64,000 nt of DNA from Corallium rubrum (Eukaryota > Cnidaria > Anthozoa > Scleralcyonacea > Coralliidae). Below, in pieces: positions 48,120 to 56,738 of the stretch (position 1 is its first letter; each line of letters opens with the position of its first letter). Below the pieces are notes generated by a model that made no database searches, had not been told where the DNA came from, and worked only from the letters and a program-made list of their open reading frames with translations. Made by a program: the position numbers and the translations under genes. The stretch is taken from contig OZ035997.1 of the NCBI GenBank assembly GCA_964035015.1, forward strand, positions 67,100,320 through 67,164,319, written 5' to 3'.

Positions 48120-49534
48120 ACCATTTCTGTAGTAATGATAACTTGCCCAGTGATCGTTGCATTTTATGATGACGAATATCGCGTTTTATTTCGCCAGTCA
48201 TCCATGGACAGTTATCAATACCACGAACGCGTTTGGTAATACTCGGAGCATGGCGATCAGCAACCGTGACAAATGTGGTTTTGAATTTCTCCCACATAAG
48301 TTCAACATCCGTAACTTCTCCGTTCTCATGGGAATTCAATTGAGTGCTCCAGTCAGCATCTTTTAGATCTTTCCGAAATTCGTCTGGGTTGTACTTTGCA
48401 TAATTACGAAAAGTTTTTAATTGCGCTGGACCTCTTTTCCAATTCAATTTTCTGACACAATAAATCATGTCATGATCGCTCAAACCCAGAGTAATGACGC
48501 CTGATCTACTAATGTTCCGGGGGTTATTAGAAGCTATTAAATCCAACAGCGTACTTGATTCGATGGTGACTCTAGTGGGCTCTTTAATGAGCTGTGTTAA
48601 GTGGTGCGTTTTAAAAGTTAATTTTAACTGTTTACATTCTGCTATATTGTCCTTCTTGACCTTAAGGTTGCAGTTAAAATCTCCCAAGACAATCATTTCT
48701 TGATCTTGAACCCCTGCAATGTCCAACATGTTATCCAACTTAGGCATAAAATCTTTATCATAAAACCGTGACGAGTTGGGAGGTCTGTAGAACGTTCCAA
48801 GCAAAATCCCACGCGACTTAGGCAATATAATTTCGAGCCATAAACCTTCCACGCTTGTATCCTCTAGATCACTTCTCACTACAGATAAATCACTTCTCAC
48901 AAACACGAGTACCCCGCCGCCTTTCCCATCTCTGTCCTTTCTGAACATATTGTAGCCCGGTATTTCGATTTCACCGTCCGAAATCTGTTCACTAACCCAT
49001 GTTTCGGTTAAGGCTATTATATGGATCTCTGATTTTAGCTCATTTACTACCATATTTCGCAGCTCGTCGATCTTTTGAATGCTTCGAATATTTTGATGGA
49101 TTATTCTCAAACCACGTTGCTTTAAAATTTCTGCAAGCTCAGGGGAGAAACCAGCATCACTGTTTGAGCAGGGATCATTCAATTCATTCGGCAGAGTAGA
49201 ACATAAACGACATGTCTTGGACAGTTCGTAGTTCTCATCTAGACAATAAAGATGAAAACTCATGCGACATAACGAACACTGTAAGCGTGGTTGATTTCGT
49301 TTAATACTTTTTAGGCAAGAAGAGCATATCTGTCCGTTTGCCACAGGGCCAGGGTTAGTAGAAATATCGTTGCATAGTAGAATCAAGTTAACCACAAGAA
49401 GCTGCCGAGTGAGAGTAATTGCCCGAAGACACTGAATGGTCGTTGATACGGATGACTTCGATTTAATGGCGGTCACCACATCTCGCTTTGAGTACACTTT
49501 GGCAGCAGTAGATATATCCAAACCAATACTAAGT
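48067..49534 (-). pseudogene. LINE ORF: PHD finger and endonuclease
   Basis: The frame is fused without a stop to the upstream polymerase codons. It shows CNDISTNPGPV, a PHD-like finger (ICSSCLKSI, LQCSLCRMSFHLYC, CRLC; about 49330-49205), then the endonuclease: IIHQNIRSI, LTETWV, GKGGGVLVFV, GTFYRPPN, VLGDFNCNL, and GLSDHDMIYCV (about 48475). A linker with a cysteine and basic region follows and the frame is lost near 48080, where the RT frame takes over. PHD fingers before the endonuclease are known in several CR1/L2-like families. The LINE 5' end is uncertain; it may be 5' truncated. Confidence 0.88.
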
Positions 49535-50080
49535 TTCACAGAATCAGCGTATTCCTTGTTAGGTTGAACAGGACTAAACGGAAGTTTGCAGTTACCACAT
49601 TTTAACTCTTTAGGGAGGTCAACATATGACGAGCCTTCCAGTGGACTGTACACAGTCAGATTGATGTAGTGACCGTCTACTGAGTTTACTGTCCAGCCAG
49701 ATCCCTCGCTTATCCACCGAGCTATCCTAACCACCACCTCCTCATTTGCGACGTCAACGTCCTGGCCGATCTCATTACCGTTGATTATAGTCTTGATGTG
49801 GCTGTTGAAGTGAGCCGTCTTATAAGTTCTCCCACCAGACACCTCCTTCTCAAGCGTTACAACCAGCGTTTCAGCGAACTTCAACCCCCTCATCTCAGCC
49901 AACTCCCGACGTAGTAACCGTACCACATCATTCCTAAGGGCGTTTACCTGTTCCAATGGGTGCTGACTTACCACAGCACAACTGAACGACTTGGTTTTAC
50001 CCCTCAGGGCTCTGTCTAACTGATTTATGTCGTAACCAATCAGCCTGTCGTAGAGACGGAGGTCTTCGTCGGAATAGTCG

Positions 50081-50734
50081 TCATTCTGGTGGATCATAGC
50101 ACCTGAGCTCATCGTTATAACAGGGGTGATCATATTCCGTTAGGTGTCGTTCCAACCACTCAGTATAGAACTTGTCCGAAGTCTGCCCCCAACCAAGTTC
50201 CTTATACACAACCCCAAACAGATTGTTATCAAACAGATCCTTCGTTTTCCCCTTCTTAAGATCCTTCAAGCTATCCAATAACTCAATCCCTCTTCTTGAG
50301 CACAATCTGATGATGTAATAGTTATATCTGGATACGTTACGACCTTTTATCAAACCCTTCCTGTTCATCACTTGGAGGACCTTGGAAAAGTCTTCTAAAA
50401 TAATATCAACAAACCTACCTTTCACGACTCTAGCAACCTTTCCCCTCATCCAACGGTTTCTCGAGTGTCCGGGGTGTTTGGAACCAACAACCACCTGATA
50501 TCTCCCGACAATATACCCATACTCCGTGTCACCACACCCCGGACAGGAGAACATCTCAGTGCTCACCTTCACACGAAACCTAGAACAATCCCCACACCAC
50601 AACTTCATACTACATCCGGGCGGAACCCGGGTCGGAGGTGTTAACTCAATCCCCATCTGCTCACAGACCCATTCAACGCCTGAAGACCCACAATCCTTCA
50701 ACCCCTCCGGTAAATCCGACCAGGAAACAGACAT
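50081..50734 (-). CDS. Zinc-ribbon protein upstream of the polymerase, 217 aa
   Basis: Starts MSVSWSDLPEG, with TTAGTTATA directly before the ATG. A CxxC pair (WCGDCSRF) and a second pair (FSCPGCG) about 14 residues later form a likely zinc ribbon at residues 46-68. The rest is basic (KHPGHSRNRWMRGKVARVVKG), with FSKVLQVMNRKGLIKG and a C-terminus ending CYDPPE. The 3' end overlaps the polymerase start region, so the two probably share a transcript order. No family recognised; nucleic-acid binding or a replication accessory role is inference. The frame is intact. Confidence 0.75.
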   Translation of the reverse strand: MSVSWSDLPEGLKDCGSSGVEWVCEQMGIELTPPTRVPPGCSMKLWCGDCSRFRVKVSTEMFSCPGCGDTEYGYIVGRYQVVVGSKHPGHSRNRWMRGKVARVVKGRFVDIILEDFSKVLQVMNRKGLIKGRNVSRYNYYIIRLCSRRGIELLDSLKDLKKGKTKDLFDNNLFGVVYKELGWGQTSDKFYTEWLERHLTEYDHPCYNDELRCYDPPE

Positions 50735-50766
50735 TATAACTAAATCCTACCAAATCCCCTTAACCC

Positions 50767-51186
50767 TCACAAAACAAACCTAGACACCAAATACCCACCA
50801 ACCAGACCAACAGACCCAATAAACAAGGTCTGATACTCTTTCATCTCAACCGATGGTTTGTAATAGTCAGACAACTCACGCTCTGGCTGGGAAAACCCAA
50901 AGGTCTCAACCTGTCTCAGCCTATCCCTCAGCTGATCCAGAGCGTGGTTCGTTGTGTTGATGTCAGCGTTGGCGTCAGACAGTTCCTGTCTCAACCTCTG
51001 TATCCTATCCTTCTTACCTACCTCACTTTCATACCATTTCTCCTTCGCCCTGGCCAGCTGCTCAAGGGCGTGGTTGTGTCTCTTAATCTCAGCTTCATAT
51101 CCAGTGTGATTTAACTTTGAAAACAGGAATCCAGCGCCCGCGAAGGCCAGGGCGTTAAACAGTCCACCAGCAACTACACTAGCCAT
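50767..51186 (-). CDS. Membrane/coiled-coil protein, 139 aa
   Basis: Layout: an N-terminal glycine/alanine-rich hydrophobic segment (residues 3-22), a charged coiled coil (about 30-95) with two NHALEQL/NHALDQL-like phrases, and a C-terminal hydrophobic segment ending GGYLVSRFVL. ATG is preceded by TTAGTTTATAT. Proteins of this plan recur in cnidarian Polinton-like elements from memory; their function is unknown to me. Two membrane anchors with a coiled coil between could suit a virion or assembly protein. Intact. Confidence 0.72.
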   Translation of the reverse strand: MASVVAGGLFNALAFAGAGFLFSKLNHTGYEAEIKRHNHALEQLARAKEKWYESEVGKKDRIQRLRQELSDANADINTTNHALDQLRDRLRQVETFGFSQPERELSDYYKPSVEMKEYQTLFIGSVGLVGGYLVSRFVL

Positions 51187-51242
51187 ATATAAACTAATAG
51201 ATATTCAGTGAATCAGTCCGTTATCCACCAGGAATTTTCTAA

Positions 51243-51846
51243 CTATATCGTAAATTTTATAACTCCTATAGCATGGGATCCTGAGTAGGGGTAGTTGTGT
51301 AGCCTAGCGTAATTATTTTTCATTTCATCGTGTCGTTTTAGTTTCTCAAAGCGTTTTTCAGCCTCTTCCGCGGTCATACTCCCCCACCGGGTGGGTATGA
51401 AATGTTGTTCACCGTCGTGCTCAATCAGTAGGAAACCACAGCCCACATGTATCGCGAAGTCATACCTCAGTAGACCACCACCCAACCCAGTTAACCCATG
51501 AAACGTCTTCTCCCTAATGTATCTGATTATGTAACCGCGTAGGGTATCCTCGATGTCTCTCCCTTAGACCCACGACTTTTCTTGGTGACAACTTTTGTTT
51601 CGGTTATGTATCTAGTTTCAGTTGCTTCAGTCTTCGTGTATGTTGTAATGGTGGATTTGCGTACTTCATGTATTCCGCGTACTCCGTGTACTTTCCCACG
51701 ATGTCTTCTCATATCATTCCCCCTCATGAACGTCCTCCCACAGTCCCCACATCTGTAATTTCTTTCCCTGTTGTGAATTTGTCTGACGTGTTGGTTAAGG
51801 TTTCCCCTTAGAACTAAATTTTTTTCCACAGATCCCACAATTCATT
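51243..51846 (-). pseudogene. C2H2 zinc-finger plus EDxHD-type nuclease, frameshifted
   Basis: An ATG at about 51846 (after GTTAA) opens a first C2H2 finger (CGICGKKFS). The frame slips at a G4A3 run near 51808, finishing the finger (NLNQHVRQIH) and giving a second one (YRCGDCGRTFMRGNDMRRH). A threonine-rich linker follows. A second slip near 51560 leads to a restriction-fold nuclease: RYDFAIH, FLLIEHDGEQHF and HDEMKNNYARLH. The D...E-x-D-G-E-Q-H...H-D-x-x-K-N series resembles EDxHD/Vsr-like nucleases of phages and large viruses. A DNA-binding nuclease would suit genome processing. Both breaks are one-base changes; one lies in a homopolymer. Confidence 0.7.
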
Positions 51847-51903
51847 TAACTTCTGGTCCCAACTTTTCCCTAACCTGTTTGAGTCAGTCCAACCCATGAG
51901 TGT

Positions 51904-52140
51904 TTACTTTGTTTTGAACGGATCAACTGGTAAATACCCTTTCGACTGGGCATACTCAATCCCAACTGTGCTGATTCCAACGGCTAGGGCTAGCTTGACA
52001 GTACCTTTTACCGACTCAGGAGTACCCAAAGGTTCCCTCAGTATCTTCTTCGAAACCATAGAAATCGCCACAGCTCCACTTGTGATCAGGAGAGCGTCGT
52101 AGAGCTCGTTCAGCAGTTCTTTTCGGTCAGTGGTTGACAT
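51904..52140 (-). CDS. Small membrane protein, about 78 aa
   Basis: Start chosen at MSTTDRKELL because TTAGTATA abuts that ATG (52140); an upstream ATG at 52164 lacks it. Two hydrophobic stretches (LLITSGAVAISMVS and VKLALAVGISTVGIEYA) flank a short loop containing LGTPESVKG, and the end is PVDPFKTK. Probably a two-helix membrane protein. It lies between the zinc-finger/nuclease and the next small membrane gene in a same-strand series. Function unknown. Intact. Confidence 0.72.
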   Translation of the reverse strand: MSTTDRKELLNELYDALLITSGAVAISMVSKKILREPLGTPESVKGTVKLALAVGISTVGIEYAQSKGYLPVDPFKTK

Positions 52141-52156
52141 TATACTAACACATATT

Positions 52157-52546
52157 TCATTCATCGAAGGTGTCTAAAACCGGAGGGGTCCGGACGGGGT
52201 TCTGTGGTTCGGGTTTTACCACAGTTCCTTCCATTACCCTCTCCTCCTCAACGGTTTTCAACCTCTGAACCGCTCTTCTCTCCGGCCTCATAGTGTAATA
52301 AAGTGAGGCCCCACCGATAATCAGTCCAACGGTTCCGATTATGTAGCCATAATAAGCTGACCCGCCCCCACCAACCCCGAAGTCAACCGCCAACCGCTCC
52401 CTGGCTTTCCTCTCCTTGGCTGCCTTCGATATCTGAGCCAGTCGTTTACCAGCAGCCACCCGTTTCGGATCCTTAACTCTCTCCGTCTTGACCACTGATG
52501 TTATTTTAGGGACTTCCAAGGTTTTCTCAGATGTTTCATCAGCCAT
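52157..52546 (-). CDS. Basic single-membrane-segment protein, 129 aa
   Basis: Starts MADETSEKTLEV after TTAGTGTATAG. Residues 24-53 are strongly basic (KRVAAGKRLAQISKAAKERK). A glycine-rich turn and a hydrophobic helix (YYGYIIGTVGLIIGGASLYY, residues 65-84) follow, and the acidic C-terminus ends PPVLDTFDE. The 3' end overlaps the 5' region of the downstream gene by a few bases. A basic domain before a membrane anchor could tether DNA or RNA to a membrane; this is inference. Intact. Confidence 0.7.
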   Translation of the reverse strand: MADETSEKTLEVPKITSVVKTERVKDPKRVAAGKRLAQISKAAKERKARERLAVDFGVGGGGSAYYGYIIGTVGLIIGGASLYYTMRPERRAVQRLKTVEEERVMEGTVVKPEPQNPVRTPPVLDTFDE

Positions 52547-52599
52547 CTATACACTAACCTATATTCCATGTGTAGGGAATCTGTGAGGTTGTCTGTCAG

Positions 52600-52911
52600 T
52601 TAATCTGTAAGGTCGTCTGTAGGAGTCTGTGAGGGATCCGTGAGGTCATCTGTAGGAATCTCCGAGGTCATCTGTAGGGAATCTGTGGGAGTATCTGGGA
52701 CTGTCTTTAGGGAATCTGTCAGCTGATCTGTAGGGATCTCTGGAGTTGTCTGTGGGGGATCTGAGACCGTCGGCCAGACAAAAACAGATTCAGTCACGTA
52801 GTACTCTCCCCTACGGTTTCTCCTAACACAATGTCTCATCACCCCGATAGCTCTTCTGAGGGCGTGGAAGATAATCAGTATGGGTCGTCTAAGTCTCTTT
52901 GGAATCTTCAT
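52600..52911 (-). CDS. Small basic protein with TPTD repeat tail, about 103 aa
   Basis: Start set at MKIPKRLRRPILIIF (52911), which follows TATTTTATATG; the frame extends further upstream but would run into the kinase region. The N-terminal half has an arginine-rich hydrophobic helix (IIFHALRRAIGVMRHCVRR). The tail repeats PTDxLTD (about six degenerate copies), derived from a 12-27-bp DNA repeat at 52600-52745. It diverges from the kinase gene, with about 45 bp between starts. Function unknown. Confidence 0.55.
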   Translation of the reverse strand: MKIPKRLRRPILIIFHALRRAIGVMRHCVRRNRRGEYYVTESVFVWPTVSDPPQTTPEIPTDQLTDSLKTVPDTPTDSLQMTSEIPTDDLTDPSQTPTDDLTD

Positions 52912-52956
52912 ATAAAATACAGAAGGTCTAAGTCTATACCGTATACCTGGAGTATA

Positions 52957-53687
52957 ATGACCAACCCAAAGTTCGGTGCTCGGCTGATCGCCCTCGACGG
53001 AAACATTGGTGTGGGGAAGACAACATTCGTGAAACCATTCGCTAGGAGAAATGGTTACCATCTCATCAGAGAGCCAGTTGAAGACAATCCATACCTAGAA
53101 AGGTTTTACGCCGACCCCGGGAGGTGGACGTATGAGATGGTGACCTGGTTCCTCGGTGAGAGAATCGACACCTATCTGAAGGCTCTGGAGTTAATCAACG
53201 AGGGGGAGAATGTGGTTATAGAGCGGACACATCACAGCTGTCTGACTGTTGGCGTAATGGGTGGATAACCAGCAAACAGTTTTCTGAGTATTCCCAGGTC
53301 TTCCACTCACTAAACAATTTACTCCCAACCCCTGATGCTCTACTATTCCTAGAAGCCTCAGTTGACACCTGCTACGGCCGAATGCTCAGGAGAGGTCGGA
53401 AATGTGAAGCCGGTGTAACTAAGGATTACCTCAGGTGTATAGAGAGGTATATGAGGGAGATGACTGAGGACATAGCCCTTAAGGGGACTAAGGTGATTAC
53501 CCTCGATTGGGAAGACTTCGGTCCGGATGAGTCGGAACTGATCGGTACCCTCAATGGGATCCCTAACGGATTTCACGGTTGGATGGCTCATGTGAATGGT
53601 CGGGACGTTTACATACCAGAGATAGTCAGAACCGTTAGCCAGGCCCGGCAGGCTCAGGTGAGTCGTACCTTTTGTGATACCGTGTGA
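52957..53687 (+). pseudogene. Deoxynucleoside kinase (TK2/dGK/dNK family), one frameshift
   Basis: ATG at 52957 is preceded by GAGTATA. P-loop GNIGVGKTTF at residues 15-24; an EPVE block; ERTHHS (an E-R-S-like motif) near residue 90. The frame then slips near 53262, and the next frame carries WITSKQFSEY, LLFLEAS, a lid RGRKCEAGV and a LDWEDF end. These are the P-loop, substrate-site E, DRS-like and LID motifs of deoxynucleoside kinases, which phosphorylate deoxynucleosides for DNA synthesis. Length about 240 aa matches the family. It is the only plus-strand gene in the left half. Polintons do not normally carry such a gene; large DNA viruses do. Host capture is a possible source. Confidence 0.88.
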
Positions 53688-54139
53688 TCATACTGTCGAA
53701 ATGTGGACAGACCTCAGTCACAATGTCGTCGAGTACACGGACGTCGGATAGGAAGATACTCTCGTCGTACTAGGCCCCACGTATGAAGCTTCTGATCTGT
53801 GTTAGAACCTTGTGATAGTTGATATGAGCGAAGTCACAGTTCTCCAGTCTGCCAGGCATCCCCGACTTGGTCATATACCCTTGGATCAGGACGCCAGGAC
53901 CGGCTATGGTTCCGAGGATCAGTGGGTTAGCTGTAACACCACCGGCTATTCCCCCAATCACAGTCAATCCAATAGACCGTCTCGAGGATCATCTTCAATC
54001 TCCTCAACCGAGTGTGTTTCCACTTGTAACAAGTCGCTAGCTTATGATAATACGAATAAAGTCTCTGCAGTTTGTCTACTTCAGCCGATTGAAGGTTTTT
54101 ACCAATGTGGTTGAAGCTGATAACGTTTTTTTTCTTCAT
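53635..54139 (-). pseudogene. Membrane protein with YYHK motif, frameshift and nonsense codon
   Basis: Starts MKKKNVISFNHIG at 54139. A helical segment (VDKLQRLYSYYHKLATCYKW), then a slip near 53965, then a hydrophobic pair (VIGGIAGGVTANPLILGTIAGPGVLI), then FAHINYHKVLTQIRSFIRG. A TAG at about 53770 interrupts, but the same frame continues through LSDVRVLDDIVTEVCPHF and ends at 53635, overlapping the 3' end of the convergent kinase gene by about 50 bp. Same general plan as small membrane proteins common in cnidarian Polintons (from memory). Function unknown. Confidence 0.65.
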
Positions 54140-54144
54140 TCTAA

Positions 54145-54366
54145 TTACAGTCCATATTCAACCATAACCTCCTTACAAATCTTCCCGATCTCAGGTTCCC
54201 CCAGACGGCCCTCCACAATCTTCATACCGTAAAAGTTGATGTCTGAATAGTACTTTTTTCGGTGATTTAGCGAGAACACACCCAGATAAGGTTTCCCTAT
54301 TTGCTCAATATTACTCATAAAGTATGAGTCTCTCAGTATCTCACCGTTTATCCTAATGTGTGACAC
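54145..54366 (-). CDS. Short ORF between structural genes, 74 codons
   Basis: The frame VSHIRINGEILRDSYF to EVMVEYGL is open but starts at a GTG or further upstream, inside the end of the 198-aa gene, without the usual TATA-like motif. It may be a real small protein or the C-terminus of the upstream gene displaced by a slip near 54370-54400. No motif recognised. Confidence 0.4.
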   Translation of the reverse strand: MSHIRINGEILRDSYFMSNIEQIGKPYLGVFSLNHRKKYYSDINFYGMKIVEGRLGEPEIGKICKEVMVEYGL

Positions 54367-54367
54367 T

Positions 54368-54964
54368 CTAAAGCCCAGATAGCCAGTGGATGGATATTAG
54401 ACACTTCTTTCCAATGAACTTCGCTGGAATCTTACACTCGTTAGACTTAGCGGGGAACGACCCACCGAAGATCAGTTTGTCACTCACTCCAGCTTTATAC
54501 CCAAGGGTTTTGTCGTGACCACCATCATCGTTGGAAACGATTACCTCCCAGGTATTTGACGCCGGTCTTATGCTGTTCCTCTTTACCACAATGAAAACCG
54601 AAACATCGGTGAACATGAGTCTGGGCACGTTAGCGTGGAAGACCGTCCTTATCGTTGTCTCAGGGTAAAGGAAATGGTGGTCGCCAGCAGTGTTTAGCTG
54701 TGGGTTCATACTAGTAGGTCTCCAAAACATGGCTGAGTTGGTCTCACCGTCTCTGTCCTCTATGTAATCAACAAAGGGGGGGAGTTTGGAGATCGCGTTT
54801 TTACTGGCTCTGGTTACGTTCAGGTTGAAAATGACTCTGTGGTTGTGGGTTTTCGCGTAAGCTTTTAGTTTATCGTTGAGCTGCTTTAGATCACTGCTGA
54901 GTTGCTTAGTGACCTGACTAGGGGCTCCTTTTTCCGGTTTGCTGTAACCATAAAACAGACTCAT
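54368..54964 (-). CDS. Conserved-looking 198-aa protein, possible structural protein
   Basis: Starts MSLFYGYSKPEKG right after TATAGTAT. An N-terminal helix (QVTKQLSSDLKQLNDKLKAY) is followed by a beta-rich region (HRVIFNLNVTRAS, TTIRTVFHANVPRLMF, VSVFIVVKRNS, NTWEVIVSNDD, KCLISIHWL). Beta-strand richness and size allow a single jelly-roll or fibre-like capsid component, but no family motif is visible. Encoded in the leftward series near other virion candidates. Frame intact, although the downstream short ORF may belong to it. Confidence 0.62.
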   Translation of the reverse strand: MSLFYGYSKPEKGAPSQVTKQLSSDLKQLNDKLKAYAKTHNHRVIFNLNVTRASKNAISKLPPFVDYIEDRDGETNSAMFWRPTSMNPQLNTAGDHHFLYPETTIRTVFHANVPRLMFTDVSVFIVVKRNSIRPASNTWEVIVSNDDGGHDKTLGYKAGVSDKLIFGGSFPAKSNECKIPAKFIGKKCLISIHWLSGL

Positions 54965-54967
54965 ATA

Positions 54968-55267
54968 CTATAGGACGTATTTACTAAGCAAATACCCAGA
55001 CACAGTTGTTATGACCAATAGGATTCCCAACTCATTGTTTGGTGGGTCCTGACTGCGTTGTCCTCTCTTTGGGGTTGGTGTGGTGGTCTCTAGACTTTGA
55101 CTGGTTGGTGTTGGTGTTGAGGGTTCCAGACTTTGGATGTTGTCTAGTGAATCAAGATGATCCCCACCATCCTGATGGGTTTTTTTTGGTCTGGTTTGGT
55201 TGGTTGACTGGCTGGCTGGCTGGCTGGCTGGCCGGCTGGCCGGCTGGCCGGCTGGCCGGCTGGCTGG

Positions 55268-55298
<31 letters not shown>

Positions 55299-55367
55299 GC
55301 TGCCTGGCTGGCTGGCTGGCTGGCTGGCTGCCTGGCTGCCTGGCTGCCTGGCTTCCTGGCTGGCTTC

Positions 55368-55404
<37 letters not shown>

Positions 55405-55523
55405 TGGCTGCCTGGCTGGCCGGCTGTCTGGCTGGCCGGCTGGCCGGCTGGCTGCCTGCCTGCCTGCCTGACTGCCTGCCTGCCTGCCTGACTGCCTGAC
55501 TGCCTGACTGCCTGACTGCCTGA

Positions 55524-55554
<31 letters not shown>

Positions 55555-55571
55555 ACTGCCTGACTGCCTGA

Positions 55572-55622
<51 letters not shown>

Positions 55623-56513
55623 AATGGACTGCCTGCCTGCCTGACTGCCTGACTGCCTGACTGCCTGACTGCCTGACTGCCTGACTGCCTGACTGCCTGA
55701 CTGGCTGACTGCCTGACTGCCTGACTGGCTGGCTGGCTGACTGCCTGACTGGCTGGCTGGCTGACTGCCTGACTGGCTGGCTGGCTGACTGCCTGGCTGG
55801 CTGACTGCCTGGCTGCCTGACTGCCTGGCTGCCTGACTGCCTGACTGCCTGACTGCCTGACTGCCTGGCTGCCTGGCTGCCTGGCTGCCTGGCTGCCTGG
55901 CTGCCTGGCTGCCTGGCTGCCTGGCTGCCTGGCTACCTGGCTACCTGGCTGCCTGGCTGCCTGGCTGCCTGGCTGCCTGGCTGCCTGGCTGCCTGGCTGC
56001 CTGGCTGCCTGGCTGCCTGGCTGCCTGACTGCCTGGCTGGCTGCCGGACTGGCCGACTGGCCGACTGGCCGACTGGCCGACTGGCCGACTGGCCGACTGG
56101 CCGACTGGCCGACTGGCCGACTGGCCGACTGGCCGACTGGCCGACTGGCCGACTGGCCGACTGGCCGGCTGGCCGACTGGCCGGCTGGCCGGCTGGCCGA
56201 CTGGCCGGCTGGCCGACTGGCCGGCTGGCCGGCTGGCCGACTGGCCGACTGGCCGACTGGCCGACTGGCCGACTGGCCGACTGGCCGACTGGCCGACTGG
56301 CCGACTGGCCGACTGGCCGACTGGCCGGCTCGCTGGCTGGCCGGCTCGCTGGCTGGCCGGCTCGCTGGCTGGCCGGCTCGCTGGCTGGCCGGCTCGCTGG
56401 CTGGCTGGCTCGCTCGCTGGCTGGCTGGCTGGCTCGCTCGCTCGCTCACTCGCCCACTCGCCCACTCGCCCACTCGCCCACTCACCCACTCGCCCACTCA
56501 CCCACTCACCCAC
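54968..56513 (-). CDS. Membrane-anchored protein with a huge satellite-encoded Ser/Ala/Gln/Pro/Arg repeat
   Basis: The unique C-terminus (about 80 residues, 54968-55200) reads TRPKKTHQDGG, then PSTPTPTSQSLETTTPTP and a final membrane segment ILLVITTVSGYLLSKYVL. Everything upstream is encoded by tetranucleotide repeats, which give four-residue cycles such as ASQP, AGRP and GSQAARQP. The true start cannot be placed; it is buried in or removed by the satellite. The C-terminal tail resembles that of the 139-aa protein (GGYLVSRFVL). An expanded stalk or fibre-like protein is possible, but expansion by slippage without function is as likely. Confidence 0.55.
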
Positions 56514-56738
56514 TCACCCACTCACCCACTCACCCACTCACCCACTCACCCACTCACCCACTCACCCACTCACCCACTCACCCACTCACCCACTCACCCA
56601 CTCACCCACTCACCCACTCACCCACTCACCCACTCACCCACTCACCCACTCACCCACTCACCCACTCACCCACTCACTCACTCACTCACTCACTCACTCA
56701 CTCACTCACTCACTCACTCACTCACTCACTCACTCATG
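55198..56738. repeat. 1.5-kb tetranucleotide satellite (CTGG/CTGC/CTGA/CCGA, then CTCA/CCCA)
   Basis: Blocks of GGCT, CTGC, GACTGCCT, ACTGGCCG and CTCACCCA units follow each other, each nearly homogeneous. From 56450 onward CTCACCCA and then CTCA run up to the stop codon region of the 398-aa gene at 56736. The unit changes by single substitutions between blocks, consistent with stepwise slippage and local homogenisation. Long frames on both strands are repeat products. Confidence 0.97.

Larger units (their letters stand above)
46120..49534 (-). mobile_element. CR1/L2-like LINE inserted in the polymerase gene
   Basis: Reading leftwards: PHD-like zinc finger, APE endonuclease, reverse transcriptase and a 3' end of twelve or more ATTC/TTCA units (46121-46183). 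A 3' terminal microsatellite is typical of CR1/L2 elements. Polymerase sequence stops at about 49535 and resumes at about 46119 with no clear target duplication. Confidence 0.92.
43164..50133 (-). pseudogene. polB: Protein-primed family B DNA polymerase, split by a LINE and frameshifted
   Basis: The N-terminal part lies at 50133 (or 50108) down to about 49535; the rest continues from about 46118 to 43164 after the inserted LINE. N-terminal part: CGNCKLPFSPV zinc-like pair. Then come a CVYCLQCFSS finger (about 45740), Exo I VYADFEAI (about 45565), a CHICGREY...RDHCHVTGRYRG endonuclease-VII-like zinc block (45140-45260), Exo III YLKSDVLLLADVF (44690-44730), polymerase motif A MYLDANNLYSWAMSQCLP (about 44400), motif B NNSVFGKTMEN (about 43900) and motif C FTDTDSLTYE (about 43630). 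Family members replicate the element from a terminal protein. Two one-base shifts (near 45785 and 44200) break the frame besides the LINE. The start at 50108 is favoured by a GTTATAA motif beside it. Confidence 0.93.

Noticed and set aside
52831-52956. Upstream extension of the deoxynucleoside kinase
   Set aside because: The extension overlaps the divergent small gene, lacks family similarity, and the ATG at 52957 has the TATA-like motif and sits the normal distance before the P-loop.
55039-55499. Plus-strand frames rich in W, L, A and G
   Set aside because: Opposite-strand reading of the tetranucleotide satellite.
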